A DNA stretch of 64,000 nucleotides from Akanthomyces muscarius (lineage: Eukaryota > Ascomycota > Sordariomycetes > Hypocreales > Cordycipitaceae): assembly GCF_028009165.1 (NCBI RefSeq), contig NC_079242.1, positions 1,612,001-1,676,000 on the forward strand, written 5' to 3'. Within the stretch, counting starts at the first letter, position 1; every line of letters starts with the position of its first letter. The notes below the pieces were generated by a model, which had not been told where the DNA came from, searched no databases, and saw only the letters and a list, made by a program, of their open reading frames with translations. A program made the position numbers and the translations under genes. Positions 1 to 10,350 of this stretch are shown piece by piece.

Positions 1-4
1 TGGT

Positions 5-1162
5 TTAGGCGCTGGGCTGGCCGCGCTTCTTGCCAAAGCTGCGAAAGGTGCTGACGTGTTCGTACTGTACGAAGATCCAGACGAAGGGCACCAGCCACGC
101 GCCAAGGGTGTCGAAGATCCAGCTGTTGCGGAACGAGCCGCCGATGACGCCGAAGCGCATGAGGTCGCCGAGCCAGTTGACCACAATCATGAACTGACCC
201 GCCTCGAGGCCGCGGATGGCAGCCTGCGCCACCTCCTCGGGCGTCTGCTTCGGGTCAGCCTTCTCGAGCTGCTTGGTGACGTCGGGCTTGGTGCGCTCCT
301 CGACCTCGTACCCGGGCGAGAGGATGGTGCCCGGGAAGACGATATGGACCTTGACGTCCTGCGGATAGAGCATGACCTCTTGCGAGAGCGTGTCGGCGAG
401 GCCGCGCAGCGCCCACTTGGCGGGGGCGTAGCCCGCGTAGCCGGGGATGGTGTAGAGGGCGGCCACGCTGGACGTCATGACGAGGTGCTTCGCGGCGCGC
501 TTCCCGACGGGGGCGTCGGGGGCGAGCCAGGCGCGCAGGATGGCATGCGCCATGTCCGAGGTCCCGTGGAAGTTAATGTCCATCTGCCGGCGCAGCTCTG
601 CCGCGTCCAGCTCGATGAAGAGCTTGGGGAACGCGGCGCCGGCGATGCACCAGACAATGTCTGGCGCGCGGCCGCCGTTCCAGGTTGTGGCATCGGCAAC
701 GACGGAGTCGGCGTAGGAGGGGACGGAGACGTCGGCGGTGATGTAGTGGAATCGTTGCGTCGAGGGGTTCTTGGCAGCGGCCTAGGGGAAGAAAGAGAGG
801 AGACTGTTAGCGATGGCTCTTTGAGGAGGCAAGGCGGGTGTGCAAACACATACCTTGACGGACTTGATGGCTTCTTCGAGCTTGGCTGCGCTGCGGGAGA
901 CGAGGATCAGGTTGGCGCCCTTGGCAGAGAGCTGTGTTGCCGCGGCAAGGCCCATGCCCTCTGATCCGCCGGTGATCAGGACTGTCTATAGGGAGAGTGT
1001 CAGGAGCTTGGTGCAGAGATGGCGAGATTAAGGGTCCTTTTCTCCTACCTTGCCGTCCACTGGCATCTTGTTGCCGCCAAAGAGACCCATTGTGCTTGCG
1101 ACTGCTAGTGTAATGACCAGCGTGACTGAGATCCAGAGAATTGGCGACTGTAACAGCGCCAT
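5..1162 (-). CDS. TSC10: 3-ketodihydrosphingosine reductase (short-chain dehydrogenase), 340 aa
   Basis: This enzyme reduces 3-ketodihydrosphingosine to dihydrosphingosine with NADPH, the second step of sphingolipid synthesis at the ER membrane. The coding exons are 1049-1162, 854-985 and 5-781; joining them at GT-AG sites keeps the frame and gives 340 aa. The start at 1162 adds an N-terminal hydrophobic segment (about residues 5-23), as expected for the fungal family. Visible features are the nucleotide motif TGGSEGMG (residues 43-50), the catalytic Asn in MDINF (N152), S187, and YAPAK (Y200, K204). A C-terminal hydrophobic stretch ([12 protein letters not shown]) fits membrane anchoring. 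It diverges from NRDE2 across a 342-bp gap. The stop codon lies at 5-7, so the gene is complete. The family call comes from recognition of overall sequence and length. Confidence 0.93.
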
Positions 1163-1504
1163 CCAGGCTATTCAGGAATTCTCGGCGAATGTGATTGCTG
1201 GTGTACCTGGGGGGCTGAAGCTCGTTGTTGACGGATGTGAGCTATCAGAGGGTAGCGGCGACGCCAAAGCTCCACAGCAAACCGCTAACAGGACAGCTGC
1301 CTGCTCAACTTCATCTCAACCACAACGAATGCGACTCACTGTAATACCCTGCGCATCTACAAGAGGGTTGCGCGATGCGAGCTTGCTTACAAGTTATCGA
1401 TCAGATATCTGCAAACAGTCACTGCTTCCTCGGATTTCCATGTGCTAAAGCCGTTATCCAACGTCGCGCAAAGCCCGTCAGGTTCGGAGCCTCGACGCGA
1501 CGCC
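1163..1504. promoter_or_regulatory. Shared divergent promoter between the KDSR and NRDE2 genes
   Basis: This 342-bp gap separates the two start codons and must hold both core promoters and both 5' UTRs. I see no strong TATA box. An in-frame ATG at 1442 lies 63 nt upstream of the chosen NRDE2 start and could add 21 residues. I prefer 1505 because MSSGDGDQLVVPKFGSF looks like the family N-terminus. Confidence 0.6.
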
Positions 1505-4500
1505 ATGTCGAGCGGCGACGGGGATCAGCTTGTGGTTCCGAAGTTTGGGTCGTTTAAATCAAAAGAGAGCAAAGAGAAACCCAAAGACCCAAGTGATAGC
1601 CGCAAGAGAGACTCTCGCGGTGACAGGAAGAAGCGCTCTCATCACGATGACAGGCATGAGCGCCACCGCCATGACGGCAGCAGAGAGTCTAAACGACGAA
1701 GAGAGCGCCCTCGGTCCCGTGAGCGCGAACGCAACGCAGAGAAGAGGCCCGTGGAGGATAAGCCGTCCTCGCACGCATCAGGACCAGAACTGTTCGTAGT
1801 CGACACCAAGGGCGATCCGCTAATACGAAGATATGGGACCCTGGACAGGTCGCAGGTACCTGCCTATTATCGCCATGGTCGTGGGCGAGTATTGGGTACA
1901 TCTGGTTGGCTAGTGATATACCATGATGGCCCCAATGATACCTTCGGCCTGCGCATGCCCGGACAGGGTCCGCCACGATTCAGAGACCGAGACGGGCTCC
2001 GCTCGAAGCGGCCGCTGGCTCACGCACATCCCATTCCGCTGAGGAAGCGCCGAGGAGCGACAGCCGGAGAGAACGACGCAGACGAAGGATTCTTGTCTTT
2101 GAAGAGTTCAAAGAAGCAAGTTCAAAAAGACGGTTCTTCTGATAGCGAACAAGAGCCCTCGTATCGATCGATAGAGGGCAAAGCCAAACCAAAGGACTAC
2201 GACAGCGGCATGGACTCGGACTCGGATGCCGCGTCGAGCGAGGTAGATGGTGTAGAGACGAGCAACCCCCTTCAGTGGAAATCTATACAGCTCAACCGCC
2301 GCGTCAAGGAGAATCCCGAAGATATAGACTCCTGGCTGGAATTGGTAGAGCACCAAGACGAGCTGCTGCGCGCCAGCTCCGCAGAGGGCACGGCTCCGGA
2401 TAACGAGTCGCACAGCTACATAGAAATCAAAGTGTCCATACTGGAAAAGGCGCTGCCTAATGTACGGGATGCCGTGGACCGAGAGCGTATTCTCGTGCCG
2501 TTGATGCGCGAGGGTGTCAAGATCTGGAGCACCAAGATCGCGACCAAGCGATGGGCTGAGCTGGGCGGTCGAGCGGACTCGCATGCCCTGTGGCGGGTAC
2601 GGCTCGAGTTTGCCATGACGAGCATTACCGGGTTTGACTATACCAGTGTCAAGGCGATGCTTCTCGAACGACTGCGACATGTCCTGTCACTGGGGAAGGA
2701 CGACACACGAGCATACCTGGAGGTGACGGAGGTGTTTCTGCTGGCCACCAGATTTGTACACGATGCTGGCTACAAGGAGCTAGCAGTCGCGGCCTGGCAG
2801 GCTACTCTGGAGCTTACCTTTTTTCGGCCCGAGGAGGCCCATGCTGCTGCTGTGCATGATTCTGTGCCGGACTCGTTTCAGGAGTTTTGGGAGAGCGAGG
2901 TGCCGCGCATCGGTGAGGCGGGTGCGTCTGGATGGAAGCACTATGTGGCTGCGGATGGACAGGAGGAGCCGCCAGAGCCTGCACAATCTCGTATAGCGGC
3001 GGCCCGGTCGCGGAATGCCTTTGAGGCTTGGCCCCAGCTCGAGGTTGCCCATGCAGATGCGGCCAAGCTGCCCGCAAGGACAATGGACGAAGGTACAGAG
3101 GATGACCCGTTTCGGGTCGTGACCTACACCGACATTGAGCCATTCCTGTTCATGGTCCCGCAGCCTCTTGTCTCGAGCATAAGCACCTCGCTTTTGGATG
3201 CGTTTCTCATTTTTTGCGGCTTGCCACCTGCTTCATCCAGCCCCTGGGCCAGAACGCTGTACAGAGACCAGCTCCTCGCTCCTGCGGGGAGCAACATATC
3301 CAGCGTGGACATTAACGATGCAAAGCCAGAGCTGCAGGAAGACGATTCAATTGTGCGCCGCCCGCCGCTCTTCCATCGGCCCTACAGCGCCTTTGCGATA
3401 TCTTCCGCGCTGCTGTTTCCTGGACAGAACTGGTTTCCGTATCTGCAGTCCCAACTGCAGAGCACACTGGTGGATGGCGGCTGGCTGGAGACTACGCTCG
3501 GCCAATTGATCTTTTCGGCTGGGTGCAGAGACGTGGCGGAATATTACCTGGCCTTTGCGTTTGCGCGGGATGCGTCGTCTTTGAAGAAGACGGCCAAGAA
3601 GCTACTGAAGCAAAGTCCAGACGATGCCGCACTCTATAACGCGTATGCGCTCGCGGAGCATGCGAGAGGAAACAGCGACGTGGCGGCAAACGTCCTCGAG
3701 TCAGCATTAGCGTCTTCGTTGGTGAGTCTCCCAATTTTTTATGAGGTTAATTGTTCCACAGGTTCTAACACGGTTGCAGCTTGCCCAACAAAGTAGTCGC
3801 TTTCGACTGCACCATACTGCGGCATGGATGGCACTCGTAAATGGAAATCTCGACTCTTCCAAGCGGGCTCTCTGCGCCGTCGGTGCCGCACAAGCAGAGA
3901 TGTCGTTTGCCGATGTGCTTAAAGCCAGCTCTGCGTTTTCGGGCAGCATGGCGGAGTCATTGTCCATGGGTGACATGGAGTCCGCGGAAACAGCAGCCGA
4001 ATGTACCGTGCTACACAGCTACTTGACCAGCAGCGAAGCATCCGAGCCCATGTCACTCTCACAAGGCAATATATCCGCGGCTATGCAGACATTGGACTCT
4101 GCAGTCCAACAACTCTCGCTGCGCGGACACGGCAGCTCTCCCGCCTGCGAGCGTCTCGTCCAGTTTGGCGCCCATCTCCTATACCTCCACGCTACAAAAG
4201 GGTACGTTTTGATAGCCATGTTTCCATATTCTACGAGCACCAGAAATAGCAGCTAACCTTTTTTATTTTTTATTCTTCTACGTATAGGCCCCATCGGAGG
4301 GTCTACATTCGAGACCAAGCACGCACGCATCTGCGGAGCTTCCCCGCCAACGCCATCCTGCTGTCGGTGTTCGAGTGGTCCGACGCCGGCATGCGCATCG
4401 TCGACGAGACGCGCCAGCTGCTGCGCGACACGACGCTGCGGCGGCCCGCGGCGGACTGCGTGGGCAGCCGGCTCTTTGCCATCCAGCACGAGCTCGGCCG

Positions 4501-4846
4501 GGGCAACGCGCACACGGCCAAGGCGGCGTTTGAGCAGGCCGTCCGCAGCGACGCCTGCCGGTCCAGCGTGGCGCTCTGGGTGTGGTACATTCGGTTCGCG
4601 CACGCGCACAGGAAGCAGCTGCGTGGTGGCGGCAAGGGAGCGGTGGATGTGTTTTATCGGGCGCTGCGCCACTGTCCCTGGGCAAAGACGGTCTTTCTGG
4701 AGGCGTTTGAGACGCTTGCGAGGGACATGGCGGAGGATGAGCTGCGGTCTGCGTATGGCATGATGACGGCAAAGGGACTAAGGGTACACGTTGAGCTGGA
4801 TGAGGCTGTGGGGAGTCGGGGCAGGGTTGGCGAGGGCACAGGGTAA
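1505..4846 (+). CDS. NRDE2: NRDE2-family nuclear RNA-processing protein, 1065 aa
   Basis: NRDE2 proteins act in the nucleus with the Mtr4/Mtl1 RNA helicase and affect RNA surveillance, splicing and, in some organisms, small-RNA-guided silencing. The exons are 1505-3721, 3780-4201 and 4288-4846, with frame-preserving GT-AG introns of 58 and 86 nt. The first ~100 residues are highly charged and rich in Lys, Arg and Ser, like an RS/nuclear-localisation region. Then come the conserved block around GTLDRSQVPAYYR and a long helical region with HAT/TPR-like repeats, beginning near LNRRVKENPEDIDSWLELVE. The core motif EDDPFRVVTYTDIEPFLF is typical of the family. The 1065-aa length fits. The family is certain; the role in this species (silencing or splicing quality control) is inference. 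Confidence 0.9.
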
Positions 4847-6303
4847 TCAAGGGTGTATTATGGTGCATAGTGTTGAATATAGTACATGGTTTGTACAATA
4901 ATTTGTCTTATTAGGGAAGCTACATCTTGAAGGGCAGCGTACTGGGGGCGGTCGAATCGTAACTAAGCCTGTTCACCGTATCAATTCAATAGGCTACCCT
5001 TTCAAAAGGCTTGCTTTGTGTGAGAGAATCTTGAGGACTGGCACCCTTGGAGATGGGGCACTGATGTCGGGTTAAAAGACACCGAGTAGGAATAGCAGTG
5101 GCGAGCATGACTTGATTGAAAGGCCGATTGTGCACTCCTGCCTATTGAACTTCAAACTGCAAAGGCCTTCGGAGGCTCGAACATTGTGCTTGGCATTATG
5201 CGAAGCCCCGGGTTTACGTCAGTAAATGCAGGTGCGGCCGCGCCGGGGGTGTGGCGATTGTCTCTGTGGAGGGTTGATTCAAAATCTCCAGCTACATTGA
5301 TTCCGGATCTGCGTTCGGAGGGGGATGTATCGCAGATCATCCGAGCTCCGACAGGAGAAGATGAAACTTTCGAGAGAAGAAAATAAAACGTCCTCACCAC
5401 GGAGATGGAAACTGGTTAGTACGGGCGATCCCAAAGCGAAGCTTGTACAAAGCCGATGATGGGCACCACTGAATAGAGTTTTTTTGTTTTGTTTGCTGAT
5501 GATGATGGGGGCCCGAGAGCAGGCAGGCGAGAACGGCTTTACAGCAATAGTGTCGTTTCTAGCGCCGCCCGCCGTTTCTTTTTTAGCTCTCCAGTGTCCT
5601 TACGAGCTTACCGCTGCGCTGGCATAACGGTGATTTGCTTTGACGTTTTGGGGGATGGGGTGGTGCAAGGCTGCCCGCATCGGATTTACACTACCCAGCT
5701 AGCCCAGCTTATTCCGATCCAGCCATGTCGATCTCTTTTCCCACTTTGCTGTCTCCGCGCAGCTGAATTCGGGTTTCTTGCTTTTTCTTGACTTTTCAAA
5801 GTACCGAATGTGGAGAAAGGACTGAACTCGTACGGAGTAGAATCAGCCATGACCGTTATGCAGGCATGGTGGTAAGAGCTGGGTGGCGTTGCAACTTTTG
5901 GCTCGGTGCCGGCATTTGCACGCGTCCTCATCTGTGGGTTGCCATCTCTTCAGCTTTGTATGTGCTTTTTCTAAGGAGCTTGCAGGGTGGGTTTAGTTTC
6001 TTGAGAGAGTTTTCACTCGCGCTCCGATACGTCAATGGAACGGGTGGTGGTATGCGGTCATTGGCAAGGCTGAGAGAGTTCTAGCTTACAGAGTTCGGGA
6101 GGGAGGGGTAATTAGTTGCTCGAAACTATTTAAAGAGCGCGTTCTGTCCTGTTGTTTCCTCGAGGTCTCATATGCTGCATCTTCTTCCATCTCAATCTAT
6201 TGCAGTATACAATCTCTCGCACACAAAAACATCCACACCCTCTTTCCCACTTACACACGAACCGTCCCCAACAACACCACCAACTACGTGCAAAAATCCC
6301 ACC
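4847..6303. other. Intergenic region, no gene supported
   Basis: This 1.46-kb space holds the NRDE2 3' region and the promoter of the following dehydrogenase. Only short, unconserved open frames are present. Nothing else stands out apart from the TATA-like box near 6127. Confidence 0.6.
6127..6135 (+). promoter_or_regulatory. TATA-like box upstream of the short-chain dehydrogenase
   Basis: The AT-rich core TATTTAAAG sits about 170 nt upstream of the ATG at 6304. The leader between them is C/A-rich, as is common in fungal 5' UTRs. The assignment rests on sequence and spacing alone. Confidence 0.4.
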
Positions 6304-7217
6304 ATGTCTCTCCAAGGAAAAGTCGCACTCGTCACCGGCGGCGCCAAGAACCTGGGCGCCGAAATCGCGCGACAGCTGGCCGGGCAGGGCGCCAGCCTGG
6401 CGCTGCACTACAACTCGGCCAAGTCCAAGACGGACGCCGACGCGCTGGGCCAGGAGTTTGCGTCCAAGTACCCGAAGATCAAGGTCAAGTTCTACCAGGG
6501 CGACCTGACGACCGAGGCGGCGGTGGAGAAGCTGTTCCAGTCGGCCAAGGGGGACTTTGGCCAGATTGACATTGTGGTCAACACGGTGGGCAAGGTGCTG
6601 AAGAAGCCGATTGCGGAGATTACCGAGGCGGAATACGATTCCATGTTTGCGTGGGTTCTTTTTCCTTGAACCTGTTCTCGCAGGAAAATAACAAGTCGGC
6701 GCTGACATTTGTGTGGCAACTAGCATCAACTCCAAGGCTGCCTTTTTCATCCTCAAGGCGGGCAGCAAGTACGTGGCCGACGGCGGCAAGATCATCACCA
6801 TTGTCACGGCGCTGCTGGCGGCCTTTACGGGCTTCTACACGTCGTACGCCGGGTCCAAGGCGCCCGTCGAGCACTTTACGCGGGGCGTGGCCAAGGAGCT
6901 GCAGTCGCGCCTGGTGAGCGTCAATGCCATTGCGCCCGGTCCGATGGATACACGTGAGTTGTGCCTTGATCTGCAGCAGCTGCAACAAAAGCAGCAACAA
7001 GTTCCCACAGCATGGGAAGCGAAAACTGACACTCGTTCTAGCCTTCTTCTACCCGCAAGAGTCGGCCGAAGCCGTGGCCTTTCACAAGAGCCAGGGCCTG
7101 GGTGGCCGACTGACCGAGGTCAAGGACATTGCGCCGCTGGTGCGCTTCCTCGTCACCGAGGGCGGCTGGATCACGGGCCAGACGCTGTTTGCCAACGGTG
7201 GCTACACGACCCGATAG
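6304..7217 (+). CDS. Atypical short-chain dehydrogenase/reductase, 250 aa
   Basis: A classical-size SDR with a Rossmann fold and unknown substrate. The exons are 6304-6650, 6724-6953 and 7042-7217, with phase-consistent GT-AG introns of 73 and 88 nt. The ATG has an ACC context. Residues 1-20 hold the nucleotide-binding motif TGGAKNLG, where the usual central Gly is Asn. The structural NNAG motif appears as NTVG. The active-site Asn is N118, and YAGSK gives Y157 and K161. The position normally taken by the catalytic Ser is Thr (T144). The C-terminus, WITGQTLFANGGYTTR, is the usual SDR ending. No hydrophobic leader is seen, so a soluble enzyme is likely. No neighbouring gene indicates a pathway. 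Confidence 0.85.
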
Positions 7218-8483
7218 ATGTATGCGCGTGGATGATGGGTTTATCCATGAAGCAAATGTACCTTGGACCCGTGGCTACGCGACCTGATGGATGAGTACCG
7301 GTATAGATGGTGTGTTTGCCCATCAAGCAAGTGTTGCCTGGAATGAGTCATAGTATATGCTTGAAAATAGTGGAATAAGATAATTTACGAGTGAGAAATC
7401 ATCCGGTATCAATGCAGCTGCAAGCATTTCCTGCGCCGTGTCGGTTGTCTTTGGCCTCAGTCATGTCGTACAAGTGCACGGCCCGCAAAGGCATCCATCG
7501 GTGTGCATGTCAATATCTGCCCGACGGACGGGGATCCATATTGGGCCGTTTGGGGGCCGATGGGTATGCCAATCGCGATGGATCTCTGGCTACACGATTT
7601 GAGATACATGCATTTTTAAAATAATAAAAATACAAGTTGTGAATACAAAAACCGACATGACAAGAAGCCCACGACAAGCCCCCCTGGAAAGATATGGGTT
7701 TCTGCAGTGGATTCGTTAGCGGCCTCCTCTGGCGTGCGTTGAGGTGCATTGGCGTCGTTACAGGGGACCGGCCCCCTGTGGTTTGATCAAGTATGGCACA
7801 TCGTATCCCACTAACACGCTTGCTTGGCATCGGCCACTGCCTGCTGTTAAGCGGACCGGCCAGCCAGCCAGCCAGCCAGCCTCAGATGGGGAAATGGCTT
7901 CCCAGCCACTTGAATTTACGGTCAAGGCGGCCAGGTACTGGTACGGTACTGCACCACGGACAAGGTACCGGCCGCCTTCCAGACGGGCTGCCACAATGGA
8001 TTGGTCCCGACTCGTGCTGCGACTCCTCTTGCCTGCATCTTGCATCCTGCACAACAACCTGTTCTCCATCTACGACAAGGACCACACAGACTTTTTTTAA
8101 AAGAATTTCCTTGCTCTGCCTCTTTTCCTCCTTTGACTCATTTGTTCGGCAAAGGCAGGGCTTTCTTTCCCTAGTCTTCGCTTGACGTCTGCTTCTGCTC
8201 GAATTTCATACAAAATTACACCAGAGCTCAACCTACCTACCGCCACTGGAAACTACAACCTCGCTACAGCATCACCGACGTACCAATTCAGTGCGCCCAG
8301 CTGTCGCAAGCTGCAACATTGGACGGCGCTTATCCTTGATACAGTCGCCGCTCTTTTCCGAGGCGGACAATATCAAGCTTTCCCGCTGCTGCTCCTACCG
8401 GCCGCCAGCCAGCCAAGCTCACCAACTCGATACACCTACATACTATACACATACGCCAGAAAGAAGGCGCAGCAGCAACCACC
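7218..8483. other. Intergenic region with a short CCAG tandem repeat
   Basis: No gene is supported here. The stretch contains the SDR 3' region and the C/T-rich leader of the next gene. It also carries a (CCAG)n run near 7859-7882 and a patch rich in GGTAC around 7935-7970. Confidence 0.55.
7859..7882. repeat. Short (CCAG)n microsatellite
   Basis: About five to six consecutive CCAG units are directly visible. The run lies in non-coding sequence roughly 600 nt upstream of the ATG at 8484. Confidence 0.8.
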
Positions 8484-9325
8484 ATGCCCTTCTTCCCCGA
8501 AGCCTTTACAGAAGGCCTCTCCGTCCCCTCGAGCGGCCACCATCGCCGCTCCTCCTCGCGCCACCGCACCAGCAAGCGTCGCCGCTCCCGCTCCAGCTCC
8601 CGCGATCGCGACCGCGGCTCCGGCAACTTTGTCAGCGACTTCTTTGGCAAGGACAGCTCCTACAACAAGCACAATGCCTCGCGCGGCTCCTTTTTCGGCC
8701 TCCCTCTAGGCAATACTTCACGCGGCAGCCTCTTTGGTTTCGGCGGCGGTACGTCCCCCCCCCCCCTCTCTCTCTCTTCCTTTCCCGCCCTCTTCCTTTC
8801 CCGTCCTCTTCTAACAGCGACATCTCCCCAGGCAACTCGCGCTCCTCGTACTACAAGCGCTCCCCCCGCAAGGGCTTCATGCAGCGATCCTACAAGCAGC
8901 TGAAGCGCCTCATCCGCGACCTCTTACACTGGTTCAAGCGCCACCCCTGGAAGGTCTTCTTCATGGTCATCATGCCCCTCGTCACTGGCGGCGCCCTCAC
9001 CGCCCTCCTCGCACGCTTCGGCCTGCGCATGCCCCCGTCCCTCGAGCGCGCGCTGGGCATGGCCTCGCGCGCCGCCTCCGGTGACGGCTTCGGCTTCGTC
9101 AGCGACGCCATGCGCATGGCTGGCGGCGGCCCTGGTGCTGGTGCCGGCGCTGCCCGCGGCGGTTTCGCAAGCGCCAGCTATGACCGTTATTCTCGCGGCG
9201 GCGGCGGCGGCGGCGGCGGCAGCTTTGACGCTTTCGAGGGCTTTGGTCGCGCCAGGAGCCATGGCGGTGGCGGCGAGGACTGGTCCAGTGGCCTTGTAAA
9301 CGGCGTCGCCAAAATGTTCATCTGA
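8484..9325 (+). CDS. Basic RS-rich, single-span, glycine-rich-tail protein, 252 aa
   Basis: I do not recognise a named family. Exons 8484-8748 and 8832-9325 join at an 83-nt intron whose 5' end carries a C12/(CT)n tract. Residues ~20-45 are Arg/Ser-rich (HHRRSSSRHRTSKRRRSRSS). A middle segment rich in Ser, Gly and Phe follows, then a basic amphipathic stretch (YKRSPRKGFMQRSYKQLKRL) running into one hydrophobic span near residues 128-152 (KVFFMVIMPLVTGGALTALL). The tail is Gly/Ala-rich and ends in a Gly8 run encoded by (GGC)n. The basic flank before the span suggests a membrane protein with its N-terminus in the cytosol. Preserved frame across the intron and non-random composition support a real gene; function is unknown. 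Confidence 0.75.
9196..9220 (+). repeat. (GGC)n trinucleotide repeat coding for polyglycine
   Basis: About eight consecutive GGC units lie inside the second exon of the preceding gene and encode a Gly run. The run is a candidate for length variation between strains. Confidence 0.8.
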
Positions 9326-10350
9326 GAGGCTGCAAAACCGAACCATTTAGCATGTACAAACGCCAATCGCTTCTTCTGTCTTTAACTCCGTGTGCGCACC
9401 TGACTGGATTTATACGAATTTGGAAATGTTTCGATACCTATCACTGCACGAGAACCCCGCCTGTCCTTATACACTCATATATAACATCACTATCATCTAC
9501 CCTACCACACATGTATATATCACATATAGCCATGCTTGCTTGCCCTAGCACTTCAAAGCTACCTCTTGCCAGCGTCACAATAGTCTATTTAGATGGCAGA
9601 ATTTCTAGTTAGGATCAATGCAAAATACAAGTCATTTCACTTTTTTTAATGCAGATACAAGACAAGTGCCTGATTTGGTAGTATATTCTGCAACTCTTTC
9701 ATCTTGTGCTATCTCTATGCACCCTTTGTGGTTTTTCTTGTTTCCCTTGTTTGCCTTATTTTCTTTGTTTTTCTCTCTTCATATAAGTTTTGCAAAACCA
9801 AAAGATAAGAAATGTGCAACCAGATCCTCGGTGAAATGTCTGCTAAACCAAAAAATAAATAAAAAGGCCACCGTCAAAACACACATTTCGACCCTTTCGC
9901 TAAACAAGCAAAGTAAGTAAGCAGCCCGACTGAACAAAAAGAAAAAAGAAGAGCAGGAATCAAACAAATGCAACCCCGTTCCCAAACCCTCATGCTATGG
10001 ACTTTGTAAAAAAAAAATGGAGACTGGAAAGAAAATTGCTATGTACATCATCATGGGGAGGGGTTTGCCTTTTTGTTTCAGTCTTCATCCAACATGTCGC
10101 CAACACTGCATGAGACTTGCACTGTGTGCAGTCATCCCTGCGCGAGGCTCTTTGTTGGTGTTTCCGCCAAAATACTTTTCCTCCTCTTTTGTCTTGGAGA
10201 CCACCGCCCCCATTCTCTCCAATAGACTGTTCTGCCATCACCTAGGAATGTGTAAAAAACAAGGAGCTGCTATGTTGTAGGATGCATATACAGGTCGTGG
10301 GAATGGTTTCCTTTCTCCTTGGACACCGTTATCTGCGTGCTGGGTTATTC
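9326..10350. other. Convergent intergenic region (3' ends of two genes)
   Basis: This AT-rich 1-kb gap lies between two convergent genes and must contain both 3' UTRs and polyadenylation sites. Several A-rich tracts occur (for example near 9840-9865 and 10009-10017). I see no gene. Confidence 0.55.

Noticed and set aside
56..964. A 302-codon plus-strand frame opposite the sphingolipid reductase
   Set aside because: It is the antisense shadow of a clear SDR gene; the translation is Gly/Val/Arg/Asp-rich and matches no family.
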